A stretch of DNA of 64,000 nucleotides from Tetracladium setigerum (lineage: Eukaryota; Ascomycota; Leotiomycetes; Helotiales), in the NCBI GenBank assembly GCA_031472005.1, contig PZJY01000001.1:2604001-2668000 (forward strand), read 5' to 3'. Shown here in pieces: positions 1 through 11,544 of this stretch; position 1 is the stretch's first letter; the number at the start of each line of letters is the position of its first letter. The notes beneath the pieces are model-generated. The model saw nothing but the letters and a program-made list of their open reading frames with translations, made no database searches and had not been told where the DNA came from. A program made the position numbers and the translations under genes.

Positions 1-392
1 AGCCTTGAGCATTACGCGGCCACCTCAATCTCAGCCTTATCTTCTTTTCTACCTAAAAGCTGAAAAGATGCTGCCGTTTCCAGAATCTTGATCTTCCCCT
101 AAGCCCCACGATTAGTAGTTAGCGTCTTCTAGGAGGAATTGGCTACATCTAACTCTGATGGTAAAGTCACGTGATTACACGCAGACAAAGTTCACGATGT
201 AAGTCTCGATGGTACCTTGGAACGAAATATTTCCCATGGATTGTTTTTGAAGTCATGGTTTACTGAAGATCGGCCAGTGAAAGGTAGTCACTGCCTAAAC
301 TTTTGTATTGCTCGAATGTTCAGAGATGACATTCACCGCACCTCCGCCCAAGTGTAGGCCTCTTGGGATACCCTACTCTTCCGTATCTATCC
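1..392. other. intergenic, no gene seen
   Basis: No supported open frame or RNA gene was seen. The right end holds the 3' flank of the small minus-strand gene ending at 393, including a near-duplicated phrase (atcctcacaaga) at about 390-415. Confidence 0.5.
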
Positions 393-833
393 TCACAAGA
401 TATCCTCACAAGAGATCCTCTCAGCCCAGACCTTGACCATTTCCAATCTCTCCTTCAAACGCATCTCCTTTTTGCCCTCCCAGTAACCACATTCCAACTC
501 CAATTCTGAGATGTCATCCATGGGACAGATCGTTACTCTGCACCACCCATCCGAATCGGTCTCCTTTTGTGCTGATAATCCACCAGGTGATTCAAGTTCA
601 CAGTTCTCATAGCGTTTCTTTGCATTCTTCGAAGCAAATAGGTAGGTCGGGAAATCGAGGAAGATGAGCATGAGTGCGAAGAAGAACCCATTGACGATCC
701 ACGCGAAGGCGACACCGAATATGAGGAGGATTCTGAGGAGGACATGCCCAAGAAGAATGAGCTTGTTTCGAAGAGTGTACTTGATACCGGGATAGAGAGC
801 CATGGTGTAAACGAGGGGAATGATGGTCTCCAT
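393..833 (-). CDS. small putative membrane protein, unknown function
   Basis: A single-exon frame of 146 codons runs from an ATG at 833 to a stop at 393. Residues about 24-66 form one long hydrophobic stretch that could make two transmembrane helices separated by a short turn (around AWIVNGFF). The C-terminal half is hydrophilic and charged (KKRYENCELES, GKKEMRLKERLEM) and carries four cysteines. I do not recognise the family. The clear hydrophobic block followed by a polar tail argues for a real protein, but the gene could have further exons and a competing frame overlaps it on the same strand. A two-helix small membrane protein is the most that can be inferred. Confidence 0.45.
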   Translation of the reverse strand: METIIPLVYTMALYPGIKYTLRNKLILLGHVLLRILLIFGVAFAWIVNGFFFALMLIFLDFPTYLFASKNAKKRYENCELESPGGLSAQKETDSDGWCRVTICPMDDISELELECGYWEGKKEMRLKERLEMVKVWAERISCEDIL

Positions 834-3564
834 TTTGTTGACAAGAAGAGGAGGGCTTCTCGAACTGGCCAGGTAAATTTTCGGGAGGGTTGAGTGAGAT
901 ACCGCCCAGGATGAATTTGTCTTACACCGCTTGTATTTGTGTTTGTAGATATGATTCTGCTGTTTCGCTTGATTGCTTTTGGTTGTAGGGCAACTTTGAG
1001 GTACAACGATTTTGAGTTGATGTTGAGTGAATCGGAAGCAAATGCTTGCCCCACGAAGGGTTACAGAGCGACGACTGAATTCAGTAACAAAGAATTGTTC
1101 ATTGGCCGAAGATGATGTAGTCTATTCAGTACGCTAATCAAAGTGAACTTTACAATCTCGAAAAGTTGAGAGGTGAAAGCTTTTCCAAGCGTCGACAGTT
1201 GACCCAAATTCCTTCAGACCCCCTTACTTGAAGTCTCTTAGTCAAAGGGAAGCAAATAAAAGTATCATGATATTTCACGTTGATATTCTTTGTTTGCTCA
1301 CTCCCTTACTACTAGGCTTTGAGAGTTTGTGAGACACTTCTTTCTCCTTGCATTTGAATGGCCCCGATTCCCAGTTTTGTAGTCATTACCAAATATCTCT
1401 GTCTGATTATGACCCTTCCTTAACTCTCTACTAGACACTTTTATCTTTCCCTGCTAGCGTCATAATTCAACGATGAAATTATTGTTATGATGTGCTCTTG
1501 TCATAGAACCCGAGACTGAGTCCGGAAGCAATACCACGATGGCCACAACTCCATAGTCTTTTGTGCTTTGGACACAATTCCAGGTTTGTTATTGTTAGCT
1601 AACCACCTTTTCATTGGGGACCGGGCTCTTAATATTTTTGAGCGTATTGATCAAAAAAAAACAATGAGGGATTTTAAGAGCGCCAGCTAGGACGCAGGCG
1701 TAGTCGCTTCACCGCGCTAGTGTCAGTTGAATGGCAGACAGTAAGTTCCCATACAACCATCCGAACATTTGAACTTGTTGCATGTCGCACTTTCTACCAA
1801 GAAGACTAAACATTTTCACGTCTAGTCGTACAATTTTCAGTCCTTGCTAGAACGTTTTGTGTGTCTTTTGTTGCGCGTCTACCATTTGCCAAGGCAGGAA
1901 GAAACCGGGTCCGCTCACACTCACTCGACATGTTCGGATTGTCGATCCTATGCTCCGAAACTTTAGGCATTGAATTAGTTTTGCTGTTGCACTTCGCGAT
2001 TTCAGCCAAGTTTGTTTTAGAAAGACATTGAAAAGCCGCTGTGTGGGAAACCAGATGCTTGTTCTCATGTCAAAATTTGTCTTCTGCGCTTCAGGAGAAC
2101 ACTTTGTTGCACACCTACATTTTGCCAAGATGGTGAAAACATTCCAAGTCCCTGTGGAAAACACTCTGGGCAAGCGTATGACCTTATTGTGGTGTTAGGA
2201 GTCAATCATTGTTCGCAGACTACTGTGGTGGGGGATGCTTTGTTTGTCTGCGTGTGTAACTACAAACACATCCTCTGAAGCAGCGAAAGGCAAACACGAT
2301 CACATAATCAGAGACAGCCCAAAGGCTTTGTTGCAGATCGCAGATAACCGAAATGCTGGGAGAGACAGACACTCAAGACACTCTTGAGTTGTGGTTTAGG
2401 TTTGCCTTGGCGCTTTGTCTGAAACTCCTGACGCGTGTTTTGAGTTTGGCCTGCGAGCTGATGGAAGTTCTTGTCGTAGCAACAAAAGTAATAGATTTTG
2501 TTGCATTTCGCGTTAAAGTGCCGAGATTAGGTTGCGGGAAGGCCCGCTTGAGTTGGGGGAGTGGATCGTGGGGAAGTTCTGTGCGGAGATGAGGTCGGCG
2601 AAGTATATTCTTGGCATTGGAGGGACTTCGATTGTAATGAAGCATCCGGTAATCAAATGCGCTGATAGTTATGCTGTAAGAGGAAGAAACAAAGCTTGAA
2701 GTTGGAGATATACTAAGCCAGATGGTAAAGTAGAATTATTCATTATATAAGAAGAATATCTGCTACCGCTCAGCCAAATACCTGGCATGAGGGCGCTAGT
2801 GATGAGGCCTATGCGTATTCATTATAAGGTCCAGTGATCAAATATATTTTATTCTTTTCTTTGCATACTTTTTGTTTGTTTACTTGAGCCCTCTGGATAT
2901 TGTATTGTTAATCATATCCAGGGAAAACTTCTTCAGTGCGCAGCACTTGAAAACTTGCATCACTTTGACAAATTATAATCTTGCAGCAGGGTAAGAATTG
3001 TACCAAAGAGTTGAAAGTGGCTTAGCTTATTGTTAAGTCAGTGAGGTGAAAGGTGAACTGTTGTTGTCAATAGCTGTGTGGTAAACAAAGTCAAGAGATC
3101 GTTCTCGCGTCTTTCACCCCGGCTCCCCCTATCAACCTCCTCGACATCAACATCAACATCAACACAACGAAAGAATATCTCCGTTAATTTGAAGACAAAT
3201 AAACAATCAATCAATCGCTACCCAATAGGAATTTTTCAAAGAATAAAAAAAACTCTTGCAATGCCATCGCCGTAATGAAAGAAAAAGAAAACTAAATCTT
3301 AATTCACTCACCCACACCCACACCCAATCACTCTCTCAATCTTGAGTATAAATGAATGGATTGTACCTACCTCTCACTTTGAAGAAGGAAAATAAAGAAA
3401 ATAAGTTTCCGACTGCTTATCGAATATTATTAGCCATGCGAATTAGGAATACGTACCAGATCCAACAGATCAAACCGATCATCGGAATGCGAAAACAACC
3501 GACGCATACTTGCCCTTTCCTCAACAACTATCAAATTAATTACCTTCCTCAACTCAACTCCAGC
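834..3564. other. intergenic region with short unsupported open frames
   Basis: About 2.7 kb without a recognisable gene. Several frames of 60-110 codons occur (for example 2353-2592 on plus, beginning with ATG, and 1847-2173 on minus), but none shows a domain or family resemblance. Around 1850-2520 a motif like tttgttgc followed by a cgcg or cac-containing tail recurs about five times in diverged form, which may be an old degenerate repeat. The right end (3080-3560) is pyrimidine- and A-rich and probably includes the transporter's 3' flank. Confidence 0.4.
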
Positions 3565-5996
3565 TCAAGCCCCGGTATTTGCCTTGATCTTACTCGCATC
3601 CACCCCATCTACAGCCTTGCCGCCAACCACAGCCGCCTCACCCAACTCTAACCCACCACCACCAGCTCCTCCATCTACAGCCCTACTACCCACATACGCA
3701 CTTCCAAACACCTCATCCATTGCCTCCAATGTCCTCCCTTTAGTCTCCGGCACAAAAATCCACACCATCACCATCATAATCGTGATACAACCCGCGAAGA
3801 AGAGGAAGAATCCGCCACGCATATTAGAGACCATGGGTGGTGTTGCACGAGCTACTGCGAACTGTACGTTTTAGAAGGGAGGTTCATTGTTAGCCTTGCT
3901 TTTTTGGTTTAAGGTATTTAAGAAGTGGAAATGTTAACGAAATTGATGGGTGGATGGGAGGAAGAAGGGAGGGAATGTATGTACCTGACCAGTCCATTGT
4001 ACGGCGGTGGTGATGCAGATAGCGAGATCTTTGATACGGAGAGGGAATATCTCGGCGCAGTAGACCCAGACGACTCCATTCCATGCGAAAGAGAAGAATG
4101 CCTACACCAACCCCAAAGAAACACGCACAATATTAGCACAGTTGCACGTAGATAAACAACGTACTGAATTGACATTTGTTCCACATGAGGGAAGAAACTG
4201 GGATGGATGGATGGATGGATGGATGGACATACAGCGTAGAGATAAACACAGACGATAGCGACCCAACCACCAGCGGTTTTACTTTGAGGCTTGCTCAGAT
4301 CAATCTTGGCGACTTCGACAAAGGCACCGATGTACCAGAGAGCGAGGGCGGTGCCAATGGAGGATGTGAGAAGGAGTTTGCGGCGGCCGAGGCGGTCGAT
4401 TAGGACTGTGAGGGAGAGAACTGTCGCGACGGATTTAACGACGGCGAACATGCCTGATGAATCAAATTAATATTTATTTTCGTGATGACAAAATAGAACA
4501 TACCAGAAGCTAGCAATCCAACTTTCGTTCCTCCGAACCCTATACTGCGGAATACGTAAGGCGTGTAGAAATTCACTATCAATGGGGGGACGCTTCGTCA
4601 GTATTTTGTGATCTGGACTTGGGAATTTGAGTGTAGGAACAAAGCATAGAGTAGATACGCACCGCCATTAATCCCCGTCAAATTCTGTCCCGCCATCAAT
4701 CCCACCCCAATCAAGACCCTATTTCTATTCCCCTTCCAGCTCAACTCCCTACACAAGCCTGTAAACCTCCTCACGGCACCCTTCACACCTGCCTCCCTCC
4801 CTCCATCAGAAAATCCAGATTGACTTCGAACAGCTTCCTCAATCTCCTGCATCTCCACACCGATGGAGTCTGAATCCTCAGGGAGTTTGCGGATATAGGA
4901 GAGCACGGAGCGTGCTTTTGCGAGGTGGCCCTTTTGAATGAGATAGCGTGGGGTTTCGGGGAGGATGAAGAGGGCTGAAAGGAGGAGGAGAGTAGAGGGG
5001 ATGATTTGGATTGCGAGGACGAGACGCCATTGGAGGGACGAGGTGGGTGGGATGTACTCGTTTACGATGTAGTTGGCCCTATGTTTATTTGAGTGTGAGA
5101 ATGTGAAGAACGAGGGATCAAAGAGGGCTTCTGAATTGCTTTCAAATGGAATGTGAGGATGATATTTGAGGGAGGGTTCATACCAATAGCCAGCAAGAGA
5201 TGAGAGTTGATTGTTAATTTCGTAGATGCCAACGAGAGAGCCGCGGATTGACGGTGGGGAGAGTTCTGCAATATACTGTACATGTGCGTTAGAATATGGT
5301 TGGTTGTCACATGGAAGTCACTATTGCAAAGCTAGTAGACGCAAGCGAGGTCTTGGTTGCGGAAAGACTAACAAGTGGAACAACAACAGTAATACTAAAG
5401 ATCATAATTGAGAGATTAGTGTTTTAGATTCAAAAGTCCGGGCTGTACATAAGGGCTTCATGAAATCTTTTTCACAAGATGAGAAAATTCACAGTTGGAC
5501 TTACCTCCCAGTACCAAAGCCGGTGAAGAATCTCCCTGCATACATAGCACTCAACCCACCATTCGAGAAAGTCTACAATAATCCCACATTAGCCCTCTAT
5601 CAACCGTTACTCACAAAAAATCTAGGAAGTACATACCTGTAGAAAGGCCCCGCCAGCATATATGCCCCCAGCGCCTGCCAAACAGCCCTTCCTTCCCAGA
5701 AACTTCATCCCTATAAACATCCCCATACTCCCAATCAATCCACCGACCTGAAATAACGACACAATATTCGCAACCGTGTTATCGTAGGCCGGGGTGTTAA
5801 GGGGAGGGAGATGAAAATCATGCATGAAGGATGGAAGGATGAGAACACCAGATATGACGCCGTTGTTGTAGCCGAACATCCAGGAGCCCAGGGAGGAAAG
5901 GAGGACTAGTGTGTAAATTCTGATATTGTGGGGAGATGGGTTTACCGGGTCGAGGCGGAGTTGAGGAGGCGTGGTGGTGGTGGTGGATTGTGACAT
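3565..5996 (-). CDS. MFS sugar/quinate-type transporter (multi-exon)
   Basis: A twelve-helix major facilitator of the sugar-porter family, predicted to import a sugar or quinate-like polyol across the plasma membrane. A consistent model has nine exons: 5996-5637, 5572-5505, 5367-5322, 5275-5184, 5078-4663, 4575-4504, 4453-4233, 4101-3985 and 3861-3565, giving about 562 residues, a normal family length. Visible signatures are FGYNNGVISG near the N-terminus, YIAELSPPSIRG, LPETPRYLI, GQNLTGINGVNFYTPYVF, LIDRLGRRKLLL and the C-terminal PETKGRTLEAMDEVFG. The GINGVNFYTPYVF context resembles quinate permeases, but substrate cannot be assigned from sequence. The third exon reads SLSAT followed by about 11 unexpected residues before YIAEL, so that junction may be mis-modelled or altered. 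The intron at 4102-4232 carries an (ATGG)n run. Tandem on minus with ARPC5 upstream. Confidence 0.88.
4201..4226. repeat. (ATGG)n microsatellite in transporter intron
   Basis: About six and a half copies of the tetranucleotide ATGG/GGAT lie directly next to the splice donor of the intron at 4102-4232, so length changes here would alter intron length only. Confidence 0.9.
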
Positions 5997-6806
5997 TGTG
6001 GGGGATGGAGGGGATGGTGGAGATGTGCTGGTCGAGTGGTGGTGATGGGTTTTTGGTGCATTGAAGAATGGTTTGCAAAGATACGTGAAGTGTTATTGAA
6101 TACTGCAAATTCAGGAGAGAAGGGGAGAACACAAAAAGACTCGAAAAATTGGGAGATTTTGTTACGTTTGGAAAATGAAAGTCACTGGAACGAATAGGGA
6201 AAAGTGTATACCGAGAGGGAGACACGACGTTGAAATAGAAAACAGCCCACCCAGTCTTTCCACCAACCGCACTGGCGCTCAAAGTATCTCGTAAGCAGCC
6301 CAGCGACAACGGAACCTCAAAGCACTAGCATGAGCTTGTTACCCTCTGAGATTGAAGAAAATCCAATGTTTCTGTGGGGTAGCGAGCGAAGAGTGGGATG
6401 GCAGCACCTGGCGAAATGTCGGCCTAGGATTAACGCGAAAGATGGTTTCTGTCAGTGCAGGAATTGGTTGGGTGAGAGGAATTGTTGTACTATTGCTTTC
6501 TGATGGAGAGACTTTCGTGATCATTAATATGCACATGATAGCGAAGTCGGAGGGAACACTTACTAGTAACTAACCAAAGGCCGATATTGATATGTTCTTG
6601 CTTGATGTGATCACTTGCAGATCCAAAGGAGGCCGTTTACTGCGAAATCATGGATAGCTCGGCACCTGCCTGGTTGTAATTGAAATGTATTCCATGCTCT
6701 CTATTTTTCGATGCTGGCTTCTCATTTGGCTTTTCCTTCTAGACAACCCCCAGAACCACTCCTCGTTCTCTTCATGTGCTTATGACCATTCATTCACAAG
6801 CCATAT
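5997..6806. other. intergenic region upstream of the MFS transporter
   Basis: Contains the presumed promoter of the minus-strand transporter (right of 5996) and the 3' flank of ARPC5 (left of 6807). Open frames on both strands here are short and carry no recognisable motif. Confidence 0.5.
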
Positions 6807-7668
6807 TCACACCTTTCTCCAATCAGTCATGCATCTTCCTACGCTTCCGAGGCCGGCAACATCAACCACTTTCTCATGCCATGAGAGCAATACACTCATT
6901 GCTGCGCCCGAGCTCTCATTCTGTGCTCCTGGTCTGCCACCCATTTGAGAGAAGCCTGCTCCAGTGCCTTGCGGTGTGATGCTCGAGTCTCGTGCTTGGG
7001 ATTTTCCTGCCATTCCTTTGTATCTACATCCCAAAACATTTCAATTAATATCCACCAGGCAATCAATCATCTGGTAGAGAGGGAAGGAGGAGGAATTGGT
7101 GAGCAGGCTTACATATACTTCATCAAAACATCCACAGCATCACTGCCGCCTTCACTGCCATAAATTCGTTGCAGCATAGGCGTCATCTCCGACGCCTTGA
7201 TGGATTGCAAAACCTCGGTGACAGTCTGAAGATGAACTTCCTACCGACCAATATATTAGCACTCTGTATGTCCATTCCATACCCATATCCAGATAAATGA
7301 ACCGCTCCTCCTACCCCCGGTTCCATATCCCATATCCCATCTCCTCAAAAATACACCACTCCCACCTAACCATCAATCTGCCTGAAATCCCAATACGACA
7401 AAACCAAACATACCTTAACCCCAGCATCCCCTCCATATGGCGCACTCTCTAAAGCGCCCCTCAATGCACCCTCCGCATCGCCGCCCCTCAACAACTGCCT
7501 CACCTGCTGTCCCACGCTGCGAATCTCATCGAGCGAGACGGGCGCAAAGGCCGGGTGGAGGGTTGCAGAGTCGAAGTTGGATGATGATTCGGGGTCTAGC
7601 AGGTCGATGTTGATGGTGCGCCAGTTGTCGGTTAGCGAGGCCGAGGTGTGTTGTTGGATTATGGACAT
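6807..7668 (-). CDS. arc15: Arp2/3 complex subunit 5 (p16-Arc, ARPC5)
   Basis: The smallest subunit of the Arp2/3 complex, which nucleates branched actin filaments at cortical patches and endocytic sites. Three exons join in frame: 7668-7414, 7240-7113 and 7023-6807, giving 199 residues, the usual size. Exon 1 starts with ATG and reads NWRTINIDLLDPES. Exon 2 contains LQTVTEVLQSIKASEM, and the exon 2/3 junction makes the family motif VLMKYIYKGM. Exon 3 ends with VLLSWHEKVVDVAGLGSV and RCMTDWRKV. Residues 130-165 of exon 3 are a Gly/Ser/Gln-rich insert usual in fungi. Donors (GTATGT, GTAAGC) and acceptors are canonical. Assignment is confident. No frameshift is seen. Confidence 0.96.
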
Positions 7669-10278
7669 GTTGGCGACTGTGTGTGTTTGTGTTTGTGTAA
7701 AGGGATGGACGGTGGGAGAAGGAGGAGGTTGGTTATGAGGAGAGGGAGGGCTGTTGTTGTTGTCGTTGGTGTTGTGAGGTTATGGCAGGTGGAGCTTGAG
7801 GTACAGTACAGGTAGGTAGGTGGGTTGGAGATGTTGGTGGGGTTGGATGTTGGCGATTTGAGTGAGTGATTGGAACCAAAACAAGGCATAATATACCACC
7901 CGTTATGCCGACTATTGCTGTTATCGAATTGAAAAGATAAACCTAGTGTGAGTTCAATCCCTTTCCAACAAATCAATTATTCTAAGTTACAAACCAACCA
8001 ACAACCTCTCTTTCACAAAGTATCTTCTCAATCTCCAATCAACCTGCCCCGAGCCGAGCCGCATCATCACTCCTCCATTACTACGTCTCCCCACAAAACC
8101 TCAACACCTCAAATAGTAGACCACAACAACATCAAATCCCAAACTCCCCTATTCCGTTCTATCCATCATGCTAGCCCAAAAACCCCCCACGTTCAGACAA
8201 CCCCTTCAATCACCCCAAGCAGCACCAACCTCAAAACAGGAATCCAATCCACCCATTCATTCCCACCGTCATGATTCCACACACCTCCCCACGCATCATC
8301 CCACGCACACGTTACCGATAGACTGGATAACGGGATTCTGCATTTTTGTTCTGGAACCCCCAATTCTGTATTCTAGTCCAATGTCCGTCCCGTTCGTCCC
8401 ACAGTTTTTCTTCTTTTCCCTTTCGTTTGGCTGCTTCCATAAGTTTAATCTCCTTCCCGTTTCATTTGAGTGTCTCTCTCTTTCTCTGCTTCCTATTTTG
8501 GTGGATCCATGAAATCTTTCAGGTTTTGATTACCTACCTACCTATTGGAGTCTTCTCATCTTGAGCTTCTGCAATTGGAAGAGTAGGACGAGTTGGTAGG
8601 TAAGGTCAATACGAACCTATCTAGACAGGCTGCTTTCCCTCAGGAACCGCTCATATGTCCCTGTCCTCAAGTTTGAAAGGATCGTAGAGTACAAGTGCTC
8701 TGGTACAAAAAGCCCCTGGGAAGGTAGCTGGTAGTAGGCAACAAGAGAATGACAAAACGGTATATACCTTCCTATATCCTTACCAAGGCACCTAACTACA
8801 TGGCATATATACAATCACCACTGCAATCCTACAACTCATCTACTTATTACCGCTACCAGTCCCAAAGCACAGGAACGAGCATCACAAACCCCGACCATCA
8901 ATCAAATCCAAAATTGCGTTGAATCCAGTCCCCTCTCATTATTCTCCCTTCCCTTCAACAGTATTTTCTTTTCTCCCTTTCACGGAACTCACAACCCCCC
9001 CCCCCAAAAATTCAAATTCTCTCATTATTTCCATTTTATCTCATGTCTACCTACCTTGCCTTACCTTAGGTACATACTCTACTGTACAGTGCCATATCGG
9101 TGTACATATCAATCAATTCATATCATGCATATCCATATCAGATCCATCGATCAATCAATCATACCTATCTTAAGCCTCAATAGATCAAGACCAAAACAGG
9201 AAATCATAAGCGCGACGCCTCCCTCCATTATTCCTCCCTCACATTCTTGCCTACCTACCTATCCAGGGGGTTACTCCGTCCAGTATCACAATTCATGTAC
9301 CCTGACGCCGGTGGTGGCGGCGGCGGTGATGGTGGTATTATTGTGGCGGCAGAAGCCGTTCTCCTTTTCCCCTTTCCTTCTCCTATCTCTTTTTTCTACT
9401 TTAATTATTTTCCCTTCCCTTTCGTTTGGACGTTGCGCCGTTTGCTAAAATAGATGATAGGGTGGAAAAGGTTCCCGGTGGTCAGAAAACCCTCTTTTCA
9501 GGATTTGAAACAGTACTCCCTCGGTCCCTACTGTATCTGTATAATAAATAATACGAATGCACGATCAATGGAGTCTAAGTCCCGGGTCCTGGTTGCTGGG
9601 TCTGGGTCCTATATTACAAGTATAATCAGTATCTCCGAAGGAAGTAAGACATATAATTACTTTTTTCCCCTTCTCTCTCGCACGCACACACACACACACA
9701 CTTCCACTCACACCCAAACTTCCTCTCCTGCTGAATCAACGAAGTGAACAGTATGCTGAATTTTTCACCCAGCGGCATAAGAAAGGAAAAATCACATTCA
9801 CTACTGTACAGTACAGTACTATCAATCGCATATTGCCACTGGTAGTGACATACCTACCCAACTTTAAACAACTTTTCTCAAAGATCTCTCTTTTTGTTTT
9901 TTTGTTTGGTTGAGTGCTGCAGCAAGCTGAACGTGAATACGAAGTACGCGCGCAAACAGATGGTCGGTAGTTGAACGAAATCCCAGGTTGTTGGGGAACT
10001 TGGGGGCGAAGAAGGGGAGATGGGTTGTGAGAAGTGATGATTACTTACCCTTACTGTACGTAATCCCTCCTTTGACAAATGATCGTTGCTTTTTTGTTAC
10101 GAAAGTCTAAAAAAGTCCCTCACTACTCCCCCAAGACGTCCGAGTCGCGCGTAAGTAGGTAAAACAAGGGGATTGAAACAAGAGAAAAAAGGGAGGAGGC
10201 AAAGAGGCGAATAAATCAAGGTGTGTGCTTGTTGAACTTCACAAGCGTTTGAAACCAAATAATATGGGAAGGTGATTG
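7669..10278. other. intergenic, pyrimidine-rich on plus, simple repeats
   Basis: About 2.6 kb with no recognisable gene. The left part holds the ARPC5 promoter with a GGTAGGTAGGT run next to GTACAGTACA at 7801-7820. From about 7950 to 9450 the plus strand is C/T-rich, so open frames of 80-130 codons arise but look compositional (His/Pro/Ser/Thr-rich, no motif). A C-run lies near 8994-9004, a CA run at 9685-9701, and TACTGTACAGTACAGTACT at about 9802-9820. Confidence 0.5.
9685..9701. repeat. CA dinucleotide repeat
   Basis: An uninterrupted CA run of 17 bases in non-coding DNA, preceded by a C/T-rich block. Confidence 0.9.
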
Positions 10279-11544
10279 TTAATGTGTGATATTCTGTTGT
10301 TTTTGATTAAGGTAAAATGGTATATCTAATCCGAAAGAGTCCTCGCTCGCGAAAAGAACACAACAATAATCGCTGAACTCGCTACATTTGAAGGTTAAGA
10401 AAATGAAAAAAAGAAGAGGCAGAATAATACACTTCGCTCTTTCTCCCTTCCCGATTGCCTTCTTCTCTGGAGAAGATCTCTCATACAGTCTAAGTTTGGG
10501 TATATGATCCATCTTCAAACCGACCAGCCTTTCCCTCGATTTATCATCAGGTCCAGCCCATGTATTCCCATCGCAAGAGATATTATGCCGTCGCCAGTTG
10601 CGCAAAGAAACGAGAAGGAGGCAGAATGGACAAAAATGATACAAGTGTGTGTCTGGAAGAAACAGTATTAAAAAAAAATGATGAGTATCGCGCGCAAACG
10701 CAAAAAGAGCAATTTTTCCGATCCTAATGCTAATACAAAGTGCAAGCCGGCATCTCCGCGAGGAGGCCAAGGACAAGCTGCCAAACAATCTTTCTCTTTC
10801 TGTGTGCTCCGAAGGTGTGAACCATGACCAAAGTGTGAAAAGCAAATCTATATGCGCGTCCCGAAAAAAACAACCATCAAAGTAAAGCAAATTTCTTTTC
10901 CCAGCCGTGTCCCGCGCAATTTTATGTATCCGAAAACCCAATTTTTGTAGTAACCCCGGAATGACAAATGAGATGAAAAACAAGGAGATGATGATACAAC
11001 GAGATATTGAAACAAAAGATGTAAAAGCGTATGACAACAAGGTATTCCCAAAAAGTGAGCAAGGTCCGATTCTAGATGCAACGCCTGCTCTCATGACCCA
11101 AATTGCGCGAAAGTTGAGGTGATCTTCCAGCCCAGGAATGTGGGACAAGGGATGTTGGCTCGTCGGAGATTGAGGGAGGATCGCGATCTCGAAGCAAGTG
11201 GTAGCGAGGTTCGGGAATCTGCTTCGAGGAAGCTGAAAGATGAGAGGCCATTGGCGAGAGGGCTGGAATGTTGGGTGGATGGGAATATATGAGAATCGTA
11301 AAATCGTGGGTATTAAGTAGTTGTACAGTGAAAGGATCGATGAGCGAGTATTAAAAATATTTGTTGGGTTCGAAAGGGATATGTATGCAGAATGTAATGA
11401 CAAACTTGGTGTCTCGAGAGAATTAGGCTGGTGGTCGAGACGAAGCTGTGGTCTCGTCGCAAGGTATGCGTCTTGCGGTTGCGACGAGTCGTCGAGGTGA
11501 GCTCGAACTGTTCGCAGTCGTGGAAATGCTCGGGTTGAGTCCAT
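10279..11544 (-). CDS. 421-codon open frame, doubtful protein gene
   Basis: An uninterrupted frame of 421 codons runs from ATG at 11544 to a stop at 10279. This length is unexpected by chance in DNA of moderate GC, yet the product resembles no family I know. It is rich in Ser, Leu, Phe, Ile and Arg, low in Gly, Glu and Val, and contains a hydrophobic stretch around residues 170-205 (SFVSISRCIIISLFFISFV). The minus strand here is pyrimidine-rich, as in long fungal 5' leaders, and pyrimidine bias lowers stop frequency in some frames. It could be an orphan membrane protein, a long leader, or a non-coding RNA. No neighbouring gene supports a function. Confidence 0.25.
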   Translation of the reverse strand: MDSTRAFPRLRTVRAHLDDSSQPQDAYLATRPQLRLDHQPNSLETPSLSLHSAYISLSNPTNIFNTRSSILSLYNYLIPTILRFSYIPIHPTFQPSRQWPLIFQLPRSRFPNLATTCFEIAILPQSPTSQHPLSHIPGLEDHLNFRAIWVMRAGVASRIGPCSLFGNTLLSYAFTSFVSISRCIIISLFFISFVIPGLLQKLGFRIHKIARDTAGKRNLLYFDGCFFRDAHIDLLFTLWSWFTPSEHTERERLFGSLSLASSRRCRLALCISIRIGKIALFAFARDTHHFFLILFLPDTHLYHFCPFCLLLVSLRNWRRHNISCDGNTWAGPDDKSRERLVGLKMDHIPKLRLYERSSPEKKAIGKGERAKCIILPLLFFIFLTFKCSEFSDYCCVLFASEDSFGLDIPFYLNQKQQNITH

